Source: Clostridia bacterium
GTDB taxonomy: Bacteria; Bacillota; Clostridia; Christensenellales; Borkfalkiaceae
DNA: 64,000 bases
Assembly: GCA_017467275.1 (NCBI GenBank)
Contig: JAFTSN010000027.1
Location: 103,204-167,203 of the forward strand
Direction of reading: 5' to 3'
The notes beneath the pieces are model-generated. The model did no database searches. It was not told where the DNA came from and saw only the letters and a list, made by a program, of their open reading frames with translations. Below, piece by piece: positions 52,839 through 62,501 of the stretch (position 1 is its first letter; the number at the start of each line of letters is the position of its first letter). A program made the position numbers and the translations under genes.

Positions 52839-53921
52839 TTAAAGGTCGAACGCAATCGCCGTCACGTCGTCGGAGAATTTACCCCCCGAAAAGACGGTGA
52901 GCGCCGACTTGAGCTTGGCAATAAAATCCTCCGCGCCGTGCGATTGCAAAAGCACACTCTCCGCGCGCTCAATACCAAACAGCTCGCCCGCGGAATTGGC
53001 GCATTCCGTCACACCGTCCGTGATCAAAACGAGCAGATCCCCCTTTTCAAACGGGAATTCCCGCTCCTCGTAGTTAAAATCGGGAATCCAATTAGAGACG
53101 GGCGGTGCGGGGCTCTCGATCTCGTTGATGCCGAGGGCGTTTTTAAGGAGTATAGGCGCGTTATGCCCCGCCGAAACGTAGCGAATCTTACTCTCTTTCG
53201 TATCGATTCTCACGCCCGCAAGCGTGATATACGCGCGCTCGTCTTGATTGAGCTCGGCAAATTTCGTGCTCAATAGCCGCAGCGCCTCGGCAAGCGATTC
53301 CTGCTTGCGATCAAAGCCCGCTTTCACGAATGCGGAGAGCATACCCGCTGAAACGCCCTTGCCTGAAACGTCGGAAAGGATCCCGTATATTTGCCCGTTC
53401 AGCTCGTAGACGTCGGGCAGGTCCCCGCCGATCTCGAGGCAGGGGATATACATATATGAATAGGGCACGCCGCCCATTTTCTTGCCGACAGGCAAAAGCC
53501 GCTGCTGCATCTTTTGCGCCGTGAGCATATCCTGCACCGCTTCGGAGCGGTAACTGCCGTCCGTGAGTCCCAAAAATAGACCGTTCTTGCCCTCCATGGG
53601 GAACACGCGAATACGGACGGAAAGGACGTCCTCTCTACCGCCGCGGGCAATTTTCACCTCTGCCGTAGCGCTCTTTTCTTCGCCCGTTTGGACCGCCGCC
53701 GTCATGACCTTTTTAAAGCTGCACCGCGCGCAATTTCCGCCCGTACCGCAGGCGCTCTCGCCGCAGACAAGCACGTCCTTAAGCGCACCCTTTTTCTTGG
53801 CGTCCGCGGGAAAAGAACGGCGAAACGCCGCATTCGTGTAGACGATTTTCAGTTTTGAATCAAACACGAATACGCCCGCGGGGAGCTTATCGAGTATTTT
53901 TTTATAGATACCGCCGAGCAT
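52839..53921 (-). CDS. SpoIIE-type PP2C phosphatase with a four-Cys PAS domain
   Basis: 360 residues. The N-terminal PAS-like domain (about 1-125) contains CGESACGTGGNCARC, a four-cysteine cluster. The C-terminal phosphatase (about 140-360) has EIGGDLPDVYEL, ILSDVSGKGVSAGM and LLVLITDGVTE, the metal-binding Asp residues of the RsbU/SpoIIE class. It probably dephosphorylates an anti-anti-sigma (SpoIIAA-like) protein in response to a signal; no such partner gene is nearby. Confidence 0.87.
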   Translation of the reverse strand: MLGGIYKKILDKLPAGVFVFDSKLKIVYTNAAFRRSFPADAKKKGALKDVLVCGESACGTGGNCARCSFKKVMTAAVQTGEEKSATAEVKIARGGREDVLSVRIRVFPMEGKNGLFLGLTDGSYRSEAVQDMLTAQKMQQRLLPVGKKMGGVPYSYMYIPCLEIGGDLPDVYELNGQIYGILSDVSGKGVSAGMLSAFVKAGFDRKQESLAEALRLLSTKFAELNQDERAYITLAGVRIDTKESKIRYVSAGHNAPILLKNALGINEIESPAPPVSNWIPDFNYEEREFPFEKGDLLVLITDGVTECANSAGELFGIERAESVLLQSHGAEDFIAKLKSALTVFSGGKFSDDVTAIAFDL

Positions 53922-53963
53922 ACGCCGTCCTCCTTTTCTTCTTCTTTCCGTACATGCCCCGCA

Positions 53964-54884
53964 TCAACGGTACATTGTTAAGCCTTTACAAATCTTTGCG
54001 TCAAAGGTGAGATTCTCGTAGACCTCGCCGTCGAGCTGGGCGGCGCAGGGATTTTTCGTCCGCACCGAGACCTGCTCGCATCTAAAATGCCGCGCCAAAG
54101 GATATTCGAGAATTTTCCCGCGCATGAGCCACGTGAACGCCTTGATAATTGAGAACACGCCGCCAAGACAGTCGACCATGATCACGTCCATGAGCCCGTC
54201 GTCAATTTCTGCTACAGGGCAGATCTTAATCCCGCCGCCAAACTTCTTGCCGTTACAAGCCGCCGCGATCAATCCGTTAAAAGTCTCCTTTTTTTCGCCG
54301 CTCTCCACCGTGATTTCATAGCCTTTAAACGTGAACAGACTTTGAATTAAGCTGATAAGGTATTTGATCTTGCCTTTGAGCTTGCCTTTGCTGCAACGCA
54401 CGAGCACGTCCACGTCGATGCCCAGCCCTGCGACGTTCATGGAGCGCAAACCGCCCACCTCCAGACAGTCGATGGGCTTTGCTTCGTTCTTTAATATAAT
54501 CCGCGCCGCCTTTTCCGCGTTTTCGGGAATCCCCGCCGCCGCGGCAAAGTCGTTGCCCGTGCCCGCGGGTATAAGCCCGAGCGTGCAACGGGAAAGCTCT
54601 GAAATGCCGTTTAAGACCTCGTGCAGCGTTCCGTCTCCGCCGACGATAATAAGCTTGACGGGTTCTTCCACTCTGCCCACGTCTATCAAAGCGACCTCGC
54701 CCGCCGTCTCCAAAGGCAAAGCGGGAGCCGTGAGCCGCGCGGCGATCTCTTTCGCCTCGCCCGCACGGGTGGTTTCGTGTATGAGATAGCTCGCGCCGCC
54801 TTCGTCAAAGACGCGCTTGACCGCCTCCAGGCTTTTTTTCGATTTGCGTTTCCCCGCTGTGGGATTTACGATAATATGATGCAT
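53964..54884 (-). CDS. Diacylglycerol/lipid kinase family protein (YegS-like)
   Basis: 306 residues from ATG 54884, supported by AAAGGAAAAACGGG upstream; the frame to 54947 crosses the promoter. IVNPTAGKRKS, then GGDGTLHEVLNGI (nucleotide-binding GGDG) and LIPAGTGNDFA are the hallmarks. It phosphorylates diacylglycerol or related lipid alcohols, recycling lipid from envelope polymer synthesis. Confidence 0.9.
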   Translation of the reverse strand: MHHIIVNPTAGKRKSKKSLEAVKRVFDEGGASYLIHETTRAGEAKEIAARLTAPALPLETAGEVALIDVGRVEEPVKLIIVGGDGTLHEVLNGISELSRCTLGLIPAGTGNDFAAAAGIPENAEKAARIILKNEAKPIDCLEVGGLRSMNVAGLGIDVDVLVRCSKGKLKGKIKYLISLIQSLFTFKGYEITVESGEKKETFNGLIAAACNGKKFGGGIKICPVAEIDDGLMDVIMVDCLGGVFSIIKAFTWLMRGKILEYPLARHFRCEQVSVRTKNPCAAQLDGEVYENLTFDAKICKGLTMYR

Positions 54885-54935
54885 TCCCGTTTTTCCTTTG
54901 TAAACTACTCTCGAAAAAAAATTTTTACTATTTCT

Positions 54936-54964
54936 ATTATATAACACTTTCGCAAGAATTGCAA
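54936..54964 (-). promoter_or_regulatory. Promoter of the lipid kinase gene
   Basis: TTGCAA (54964-54959), 17-nt spacer, TATAAT (54941-54936). Confidence 0.65.
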
Positions 54965-55019
54965 TTTATTTTTAAATTTGTTATACTGATATTATAAAAA
55001 TTTTTAAGGTTTTTTGTCT

Positions 55020-56372
55020 ATGAAAGGTATTTTTGAGGAAAAACTCGTCCGATTGGCGAAAGAATGCACGGTGCCGCTGTATGCAGTCGGCGGGTGCGTG
55101 CGCGATTATCTCGCGGGCTTAAACGCCGAAAAACGGGATATCGACCTCTGCGCCCCCCTTTCGGCGGAACAGTTCGTCGCCGCCGCCAAACGCTGCGGTT
55201 TCGCCGTCCGCGCAGTGTATAAAAATACAGGCACGGTCAAACTTTCAAACGACGGCTCCGAGGACTACGAATTCACCTCTTTCCGCTCGGATAAGTACGT
55301 TCGCGGGGTGCATACGCCTGCGGAGATCTTCTTCACGACGGATATTCTCGCAGACGCAAAGCGGCGGGATTTCACCGCGAATGCCGTCTATTACGATATT
55401 GCGGCAGATCGATTCGTCGATCCGCTCGGCGGGATCGAGGATATCAAAGCCAAGCGCTTAAAAACGGTGGACTCGCCCGAAAAGGTGTTCGGCGAGGACG
55501 GCTTAAGACTCATGCGCCTTGCCCGCCAAGCGGGGCAGACGGGATTTTTGCCCGACGGGGCTTGCCTTGAGGGTGCGACAAAAAACGCCGCGCTTATCCG
55601 CGATATCTCCGTCGAACGAATATACGCCGAGCTCAACGCAATCCTGCATGCAGACGAAAAATACTCTAATCCCCGCGGGCATTACGAGGGGCTTAAGGTC
55701 TTGGAGCAGACGGGGGTTTTAAGAGAAATTTTACCCGAGCTTGCGCTTGGTAAGGATATGGCGCAACGCAAGGATTTCCACGACCATGACGTTTTGGAGC
55801 ACTCTCTGCGCGCCGTTTTATACGCCCAACCGTCCGTGCGGTGGGCTGCCCTTTTGCACGACGTCGGTAAGCCCTTTTGCACCCTTCGAGACGGCAATGC
55901 GCACGCCCATCCCGAGGAGGGCGAACGAATCGCAGGCGAAATTCTTGCCCGCCTCAAATTCCCCAAGACGGCAGAAAAAAGAGTGCGTGAGCTCGTCAAG
56001 TGGCATATGTACGATTTTAACTGCCAAACTAGAGAAAATAAGCTTCGTCGGTTTTTTGTGCGAAACGCGGCTCTTTTGGAGGAGCTTCTCGCCCTCAAAC
56101 AGGCGGACTACTCGGCGTGCAAGGACGATCTTGCCCCCTGCCCGACTGCGATCCGCTGGCGGGAGCTTTTGCAAAAAATGAAAGCGGAAGGGGCACCCAT
56201 GTCCTTAAAGAGCCTCAAAATCAAAGGAAACGAGCTCATTGACGCAGGCGTCGAGCCCGCTCGCGTCGGCGAGGTTTTAAACGCCCTACTACTGCATACG
56301 GCAATCAATCCTGCCGACAATGAAAAACAAAAATTGTTGAGGTTGGCGCGAGGGTTTTTGAGAAAAAAATAA
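55020..56372 (+). CDS. cca: CCA tRNA nucleotidyltransferase
   Basis: 450 residues from ATG 55020. YAVGGCVRDYLAGL and the KRDIDLCAPLS catalytic DxD, then RDFTANAVYYD, RRLMRLARQAG-like segments and a C-terminal HD domain (LLHDVGKPF, KWHMYDF). It adds or repairs CCA ends. Both tRNA genes in this window already encode CCA, so its main job may be repair. Confidence 0.94.
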   Translation: MKGIFEEKLVRLAKECTVPLYAVGGCVRDYLAGLNAEKRDIDLCAPLSAEQFVAAAKRCGFAVRAVYKNTGTVKLSNDGSEDYEFTSFRSDKYVRGVHTPAEIFFTTDILADAKRRDFTANAVYYDIAADRFVDPLGGIEDIKAKRLKTVDSPEKVFGEDGLRLMRLARQAGQTGFLPDGACLEGATKNAALIRDISVERIYAELNAILHADEKYSNPRGHYEGLKVLEQTGVLREILPELALGKDMAQRKDFHDHDVLEHSLRAVLYAQPSVRWAALLHDVGKPFCTLRDGNAHAHPEEGERIAGEILARLKFPKTAEKRVRELVKWHMYDFNCQTRENKLRRFFVRNAALLEELLALKQADYSACKDDLAPCPTAIRWRELLQKMKAEGAPMSLKSLKIKGNELIDAGVEPARVGEVLNALLLHTAINPADNEKQKLLRLARGFLRKK

Positions 56373-56378
56373 AAACGG

Positions 56379-56418
56379 AAAAGCGGTTGCCAAAAATTAG
56401 TTCGCGGCAACCGCTTTT
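56379..56418 (+). terminator. Terminator of cca
   Basis: 13-bp stem AAAAGCGGTTGCC/GGCAACCGCTTTT ending in T4. Confidence 0.8.
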
Positions 56419-56424
56419 AAATAC

Positions 56425-56453
56425 TTGCATTTTTCCTCAACTTGGGCTATAAT
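56425..56453 (+). promoter_or_regulatory. Promoter of the giant repeat protein gene
   Basis: TTGCAT, 17-nt spacer, TATAAT, 7 nt beyond the cca terminator; leader about 95 nt with GGGGGTGAGGAG before the ATG. Confidence 0.75.
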
Positions 56454-56554
56454 ATAGTTACATAGCTATATATCGTCGTGTGCGCGTGAGGGCACAGCGG
56501 CGAAATTTTGCATTAAAAACAAACCGCTTTTTGCGGGGGTGAGGAGTCAGCAGT

Positions 56555-59500
56555 ATGAGCAGTACATATCACGACGATTACGAATACGAACACGAGGAGA
56601 AAAAACGCGGTGGATTTTTAGGAAAATTCCTCGCCGTGATTTTGGGCTTTTTGATGGGCATTATCGCCACAATCGGCAGTATCGTCGGCTTGGGATACTA
56701 TATCGTGACGAAAGTCGAGCTTAAAAAAGCCGCGAATACTCTCGGCGTGGACACGGCGACGCTCGAAAAATATCTGAATGCGGAATTCCATGATCTGACC
56801 GTATTGGGGATGGCGCAGGAGATTATCGAATTGAGCAAGGAAATCTCCAGCGGCAACGCCACGTTCGAGACCTTACTCGCCTATTCCCCCGCGGTCGGCA
56901 CGGCGGCAGAGAAGATCGCTTCCGTCCTTGCTGGCTACGGCGCGGACGTTAAAAAGGACGACGTTTTGAAAATCTCACTATCCTCCAACGGCTTATCCAC
57001 GTTTATGATGGACGCCGTAAAATCGGTGGAGCTGGGTGCGTTGCTCACCAAAACGGGCACGGAAATGAACGGGCTTATGACGGCGCTCTGCTACGGTACC
57101 GAGGGCGTTGACTACACCGTCGACAGCGAGGGGAAGATCTCTATGCTCGGCGACGCGAAAGCCACGACGGTCGGGCTTTTAATGGAGGGTGATCTGGCTC
57201 CCGTGTTCGAGCGCATTTCCCTTGAATCGGTCATGGCGCTTTCGGGCCAGGTCGATTACGGCAATTCCATTACCCGCTCCCTGCTTTACGGCATGGAGGG
57301 CGAGACCTACGAATACGACGAGAAGAACACGGACGATCCCATTACTATGCTTCCCCTCTCCTACGAGGTGGACGGCAACACCATCACCTCGCCCGACGGG
57401 ACGGAGTTCGTCTATAATTCGACGAGCGGCAAATATGAATCGAAAAATCCCGAAGACGGGTATATCGTGGCGAAAGCCCCGTCGGCTCGAGTGGCTACGT
57501 CCACGCAGACGGATACGAGAGAATACGATTATCTTGTCTACGATAAGGACGGCAATCTCGTCTACTCCCTCGACAGCGCAGAGGACGGCGAGGGCTTCAA
57601 CGCGTTTAAAGACGGGAAAATACAGCTTCACCGCCCCACCTCGATTGGCACGCTGATGAGCGGGGATTTCCAGAGTCTGCTTTCCAACTTCTACCTCGGC
57701 GATCTCTTACAGGCAGGCGAGGGCTCGGACGAGGTCATCCTCTCCCTCTGCTACGGCGAACGGGACGTTGATTGGAAGTTTGAAGACGGCAAAGTGATCA
57801 TGCTTGGCGACTCGAAAAAGACGACGGTGGAAGCTCTCATGGGCGAAAACTCCGCAGATCTCTTCAACGGTATGGTGATCGGCACTCTTTTGAACGTCTC
57901 CCCCACCGACAAAGCGATGGGCGCGCTTGCCTACGGCAAAGAGGGCAAGCACTATAAAGTGGTCGAAAAGGACGGCAAGGACGCCGTGGAGATGCTGCCG
58001 ATTGTCTACACGCTCAAAGCGGACGGCTTCTACGACGATAACCACGTTAAGGTGGACGCTTCCCTTGTGAACGAGCTTGGCGAAAACGTTTATACGATCA
58101 CGGTCGTCGAGGGCGAGGGTGAGAACGAGACGCGCACGGCGTATACGGCAAAGCCCGCGAGCGGCGTTGACGCCGAGGACGGCACGGCGTATTATCTCTA
58201 TGAAACGACAAATACAACGCCCGTCACTTATAAAAAGCGTACGCTCGCCGATTTCCGAGGCGGTTCCGACGAGCTCTTGAACGAAATCGAGGTCGCGGCA
58301 ATTCTCGGAATCGATCACAAGTCCGATTCCGTCATGATCGCGCTTGCCTACGGCACCGAAGGGGTGGACTTCAAATTCCGCTACGCGGAGGACGGCGTGA
58401 CGAAAACGGGCATCGAGCCCATCAGCGATCCCAGAACGATCGCCGATCTTAAGAGCGGGGATATCACGAGTAAAATTCAGCTCTCCTCCGTGCTGGAGCC
58501 CGATAAGGAGGACAGCGTGACGATGTATCTCCTCTACGGTGTGAAAGGGGTGCATTTCAAGCTCGATGCAAACGACGAGGTGAAAATGCTCGGTATGCGG
58601 ATTGCTGTCGGCGAGACGGCAGAGAGCGAGCTCGTCGCGTTTGACGAGAGCGGAAAACAGCTTGCTTTCGGCACGGACGGCGATATCAAAGCCGTTGACG
58701 GCGCAGAAAAAAACTACGAATATACCTACCGCGGGGAGACGTTTACCGTCGTTGCCACGGAAGAAAATAAGTATGGGACCGACGTTTATACGCTTGCGGA
58801 CGGAACGCAAATCCCCTACTATATCGCGACGAAGAACGGGGTCGCATACGTCTACGAACCCCGAACGATTGCCGATCTTTCGAGCGAGTATTCCCCCGTC
58901 TCCACGATTACCGAGGAACTTAAAATCGGGGATTTCACGAAGGATACCTCGTCGGGGCTTATGAGCGCGATCAAGGATTGGAGAATTGCCGATCTGAGCG
59001 ATCAAAGCAAGATTAAATCCCTCAAGATCGCGGATATTATGTCCATCGACGAGAACGACGAGAATACGTCCTTGCTGTTAAAGACGTTTAAAACAGACGG
59101 CTGGACGATCGACGATTTGAGCAATCAGAATAAAATCAACTCTCTGAAAATCGGTCAGATCATGAAGATAGACGAAAACTCCTCGGGGCTTTTGAAGCAG
59201 CTTCAGGATAAGTCGATCAACGATCTGAACGATCAAGCCACGATCGACGGGATCGAGCTTGCCGCAGTGCTCGGCATCGACCCCGCAACCTCGGGGCGCA
59301 TGATGCTTGCTCTGTCCTACGGGTCCGTGGGCACTCATTACGTGCTCGAGGACACCGACGGAGACGGACAGCTTGACGTCAAGATGCTTCCCATGCGTAT
59401 TGCAATCGAGACGCATACGGACGGCACGTTCTCGGCATACGACGAGAGAGGCAACGCGCTCACCGTCGGCGAGGGCGAAAACGGCATCATTTATCAGGAC

Positions 59501-60754
59501 GGCGGGGTTTACGTATACACCTATCTTGGCGAAACGTATACGATTTCTTTAAGCGATCCTTACACGGAAAACAGCGCGCCCGTTTACTACACCTACAAGA
59601 ACGGGGACGGCGGAAGCGTGAACGTGCCCTACTATCGGGCGAGAAACGCTGCGGGCGAGCTTTATATCTACGAGAGCCGCGATATTGCCGACATCAAAAA
59701 AGAGGATACCATCAACGCGCTCACGCTTGGCGACGTGATCGAGATTAAGGAGCCCACGTTTGACGCGGACGGGAATAAGCTTTCGGGTGACGCGCATTTG
59801 CTCGTCAGTCTTAAGGACACGCCGATTAGCGGTTTGACGAACAAAATTAATACTCTTACGCTTGGCGATATTTTGGAGGAGAACGCTAATTACGGGCGTT
59901 TCCTCTCCCACCTCACGGAGTCCACGCTCGAGAGCTTGCCCAACGATCTGCAAGCCCTGACTTTGCAGGAGGTCTACGAGGATCAGGTCTACGTGACGGC
60001 ATGGAGGGAGGGCGACGAATATAAGACCTTTGCGAGCCGCCAGCATTATCTAAATTTCCTCAACGATATAGAAAACGGCGGAGACGGCTCCGCATACGCG
60101 ACCGTAAATACGGTCACGGCAGAGGAAGAAGCCAACAAAGTGTATTACGTTATCGAAAAAGAAACTCGGGTTCATATTAAGTACAACGAGGATTACGCAA
60201 TCGAAGGACAGACCTTAAAGGTGCGGGATAAATATTACGTTCCCAACACGCAAGAGGTTGACGGCGATTTAAGCACGGCGGAATACGTGAAGCCCACGCT
60301 CACGGGTACGTGGAAATATCTGCTCAGTAAGGACGTAACCGACTACAACGAAGATAATACCTCGCACGATCATCACGCGTCCGTCGTTTTCGACGAAATG
60401 GATTGCACGCTTTCTGAAATGGATCAGCTCATGGTGAACATGTCCGACAACATCAAGCACGCCGCGCTTCGCGATCTGGACGCGGATATGGAGCTTGAAC
60501 TGGACAGCGATTTCCTTTCGATTGTGCTGATCAAGAGCGTTGTCGACGCAGGTTTTGAAAAATACGAGAACCAGACGAAAACCGACCCGAATTGGAGAAA
60601 ACGTTGGCTGTTCAGAGAAATGCAGCTTTTGATCGAAGATAACGGCTTAACCCCCACCGTGATCGGGGATATCTCCATCGAGGAGCTCTCGTTATATTTC
60701 ACGGAACTGATGGCGTATTATAATAATTTGATACCCAGCCTGCCCATAAGCTGA
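56555..60754 (+). CDS. 1399-residue membrane-anchored repeat protein of unknown function
   Basis: An N-terminal charged stretch (YHDDYEYEHEEKKRGG) precedes one TM (about 24-52), so most of the protein should lie outside. A degenerate unit recurs at least seven times, marked by (S/A/Y)LxYG-x-x-G-x-x-(Y/F/W) near residues 178, 242, 399, 457, 595, 659 and 919, usually followed by a KMLG/EMLP turn. A second motif, RTIADL or DIADI with SLKIADIM/SLKIGQIM, repeats between about 810 and 1130. The C-terminus is helical. No enzyme motif is seen. GAGGAG is 11 nt before the ATG. Confidence 0.8.
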   Translation: MSSTYHDDYEYEHEEKKRGGFLGKFLAVILGFLMGIIATIGSIVGLGYYIVTKVELKKAANTLGVDTATLEKYLNAEFHDLTVLGMAQEIIELSKEISSGNATFETLLAYSPAVGTAAEKIASVLAGYGADVKKDDVLKISLSSNGLSTFMMDAVKSVELGALLTKTGTEMNGLMTALCYGTEGVDYTVDSEGKISMLGDAKATTVGLLMEGDLAPVFERISLESVMALSGQVDYGNSITRSLLYGMEGETYEYDEKNTDDPITMLPLSYEVDGNTITSPDGTEFVYNSTSGKYESKNPEDGYIVAKAPSARVATSTQTDTREYDYLVYDKDGNLVYSLDSAEDGEGFNAFKDGKIQLHRPTSIGTLMSGDFQSLLSNFYLGDLLQAGEGSDEVILSLCYGERDVDWKFEDGKVIMLGDSKKTTVEALMGENSADLFNGMVIGTLLNVSPTDKAMGALAYGKEGKHYKVVEKDGKDAVEMLPIVYTLKADGFYDDNHVKVDASLVNELGENVYTITVVEGEGENETRTAYTAKPASGVDAEDGTAYYLYETTNTTPVTYKKRTLADFRGGSDELLNEIEVAAILGIDHKSDSVMIALAYGTEGVDFKFRYAEDGVTKTGIEPISDPRTIADLKSGDITSKIQLSSVLEPDKEDSVTMYLLYGVKGVHFKLDANDEVKMLGMRIAVGETAESELVAFDESGKQLAFGTDGDIKAVDGAEKNYEYTYRGETFTVVATEENKYGTDVYTLADGTQIPYYIATKNGVAYVYEPRTIADLSSEYSPVSTITEELKIGDFTKDTSSGLMSAIKDWRIADLSDQSKIKSLKIADIMSIDENDENTSLLLKTFKTDGWTIDDLSNQNKINSLKIGQIMKIDENSSGLLKQLQDKSINDLNDQATIDGIELAAVLGIDPATSGRMMLALSYGSVGTHYVLEDTDGDGQLDVKMLPMRIAIETHTDGTFSAYDERGNALTVGEGENGIIYQDGGVYVYTYLGETYTISLSDPYTENSAPVYYTYKNGDGGSVNVPYYRARNAAGELYIYESRDIADIKKEDTINALTLGDVIEIKEPTFDADGNKLSGDAHLLVSLKDTPISGLTNKINTLTLGDILEENANYGRFLSHLTESTLESLPNDLQALTLQEVYEDQVYVTAWREGDEYKTFASRQHYLNFLNDIENGGDGSAYATVNTVTAEEEANKVYYVIEKETRVHIKYNEDYAIEGQTLKVRDKYYVPNTQEVDGDLSTAEYVKPTLTGTWKYLLSKDVTDYNEDNTSHDHHASVVFDEMDCTLSEMDQLMVNMSDNIKHAALRDLDADMELELDSDFLSIVLIKSVVDAGFEKYENQTKTDPNWRKRWLFREMQLLIEDNGLTPTVIGDISIEELSLYFTELMAYYNNLIPSLPIS

Positions 60755-60816
60755 TGCGGTGCATGCGTCTTTCTGATAAAAAAACGAAAAAACGTGCAAA
60801 TTATTTAAGAAAACGT

Positions 60817-60845
60817 TTGACTAATTGCTTGAAAACGGGTATAAT
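60817..60845 (+). promoter_or_regulatory. Promoter of rpsF-ssb-rpsR
   Basis: TTGACT, 17-nt spacer, TATAAT. Confidence 0.85.
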
Positions 60846-60851
60846 ATGTAT

Positions 60852-60927
60852 GCAGCTTTTGGAAAAGGGCTGTTTTAACCTTGCACAGTGGAAAACTGTG
60901 CCGAATAAGACCGGGAGGTGAAACATT
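60852..60927 (+). promoter_or_regulatory. Probable S6:S18 ribosomal protein leader
   Basis: GCACAGT-GGAAA-ACTGTGC (60883-60901) is followed by CCGAATAAGACCGG just ahead of the ribosome site. A hairpin with adjacent CCG-containing single-stranded segments upstream of rpsF is the known S6:S18-binding leader, through which the S6/S18 pair represses its own operon. A covariance-model match would confirm it. Confidence 0.6.
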
Positions 60928-61212
60928 ATGGCAAAATACGAAATGCTCTATTTGCTCAACAACGACTTGTCCGACGAAGCGAAAACGGCTGAGATCGAAA
61001 AGTACGAGAACATCGTTAAATCGATGGGCGGCAACGTTGTATCCACGGACAAATGGGGAACGAAGAAGCTTGCTTATCCGATTAAGTTCAAGAGCGAAGC
61101 TTACTACGTCCTTATGACGTTCGAGGCAAACGGCGAAGTTATTAAAGAACTTGACCGCGTTGCCGGGATTTCGAGCGATATGTTGAGACGTATGGTCACG
61201 AAGATCAACTGA
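60928..61212 (+). CDS. rpsF: 30S ribosomal protein S6
   Basis: 94 residues, normal length. KYEMLYLLNNDLSDEAKTAEIEKYENIV start and the DKWGTKKLAYPIKFKSEAYY core, here given in part, are typical. It binds S18 and 16S rRNA in the 30S platform. GGGAGGTG lies 8 nt before the ATG. First gene of the operon. Confidence 0.96.
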   Translation: MAKYEMLYLLNNDLSDEAKTAEIEKYENIVKSMGGNVVSTDKWGTKKLAYPIKFKSEAYYVLMTFEANGEVIKELDRVAGISSDMLRRMVTKIN

Positions 61213-61227
61213 TAAGGTGGGTAAAAC

Positions 61228-61644
61228 ATGAACAAAGTATTTTTAATCGGCAATTTGACGCGCGATCCCGAGCTGACGGAGACCCCTTCGGGCGTTCCCG
61301 TTTGCCATTTCGCTATTGCGGTGAATAGGAATTATTCCTCCGCAGACAGCGAGCGTCAGACGGACTTTTTTAACTGCACCGCCTGGAGAGCAACCGCCGA
61401 GACCGTTGCGCGCTACACCAAGAAAGGCAACAAGGTTGCCGTCAGCGGTAGCATTCAGCTGAGGAATTACGAGGATAACCAGGGCGTGAAACGCACTGCC
61501 GTGGATATCGTTGTGCAGGACGTTGAGTTCCTGACCCCGAGAAATTCGGGCGAGGGCTTTGACGACGTTCCCTCCGCACCCGCTCCCGCGAAAAAGAAGC
61601 CCGTCCTCCAATCTTTGGATGACGACAACGATATCCCGTTCTAA
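61228..61644 (+). CDS. ssb: Single-stranded DNA-binding protein
   Basis: 138 residues. MNKVFLIGNLTRDPELTETP, FFNCTAWRATAETVARY-type OB fold, and the acidic C-terminal tip DDDNDIPF that recruits partner proteins. Placed between rpsF and rpsR as in most Firmicutes. Confidence 0.97.
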   Translation: MNKVFLIGNLTRDPELTETPSGVPVCHFAIAVNRNYSSADSERQTDFFNCTAWRATAETVARYTKKGNKVAVSGSIQLRNYEDNQGVKRTAVDIVVQDVEFLTPRNSGEGFDDVPSAPAPAKKKPVLQSLDDDNDIPF

Positions 61645-61681
61645 TCGTTCGGGATAAAAAATAACATAAGGAGTTAAGGTC

Positions 61682-61936
61682 ATGGAAGAAAAGACTACGG
61701 CAGTCGTTAAGAAGAGCTATAAAAAAGCACCTCGCAAGAAGGTTTGCGCTTTCTGCCAGGAGAAGGTGACGGAGATCGATTATAAGGACGTTAACCGTCT
61801 TAAGAAGTACGTTACCGAAGGCGGCAAGATCGTTCCCCGCAGAATGAGCGGTACGTGCGCCGCGCACCAGAGAATTCTTGCCACCGCGATTAAGCGCGCA
61901 AGAATCGCTTCCTTGCTTCCCTTCAAAGGCGAGTAA
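61682..61936 (+). CDS. rpsR: 30S ribosomal protein S18
   Basis: 84 residues. It keeps a CAFC pair and TCAAH, so it looks like the zinc-binding form. [21 protein letters not shown] is the conserved core. AAGGAG precedes the ATG. Confidence 0.97.
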   Translation: MEEKTTAVVKKSYKKAPRKKVCAFCQEKVTEIDYKDVNRLKKYVTEGGKIVPRRMSGTCAAHQRILATAIKRARIASLLPFKGE

Positions 61937-61952
61937 GCATTTTATCTCAAAC

Positions 61953-61988
61953 AAAAATCCCCTCTCGGAGACGAGAAGGGATTTTTTT
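61953..61988 (+). terminator. Terminator of the rpsF operon
   Basis: AAATCCC-C-TCTCG-GAGA-CGAGA-A-GGGATT with T7. Confidence 0.9.
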
Positions 61989-62020
61989 CGCTCTCCCCCA
62001 CCACTTTTCAGGCGGGATAA

Positions 62021-62466
<446 letters not shown>

Positions 62467-62501
62467 TCATATTAATGAAGGACGGAGAGAGGTGACGAAT
62501 T

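Noticed and set aside
57707-59005. 432-residue minus-strand frame opposite the repeat protein
   Set aside because: No ribosome site or family features; mirror of the repeated codons on the other strand.
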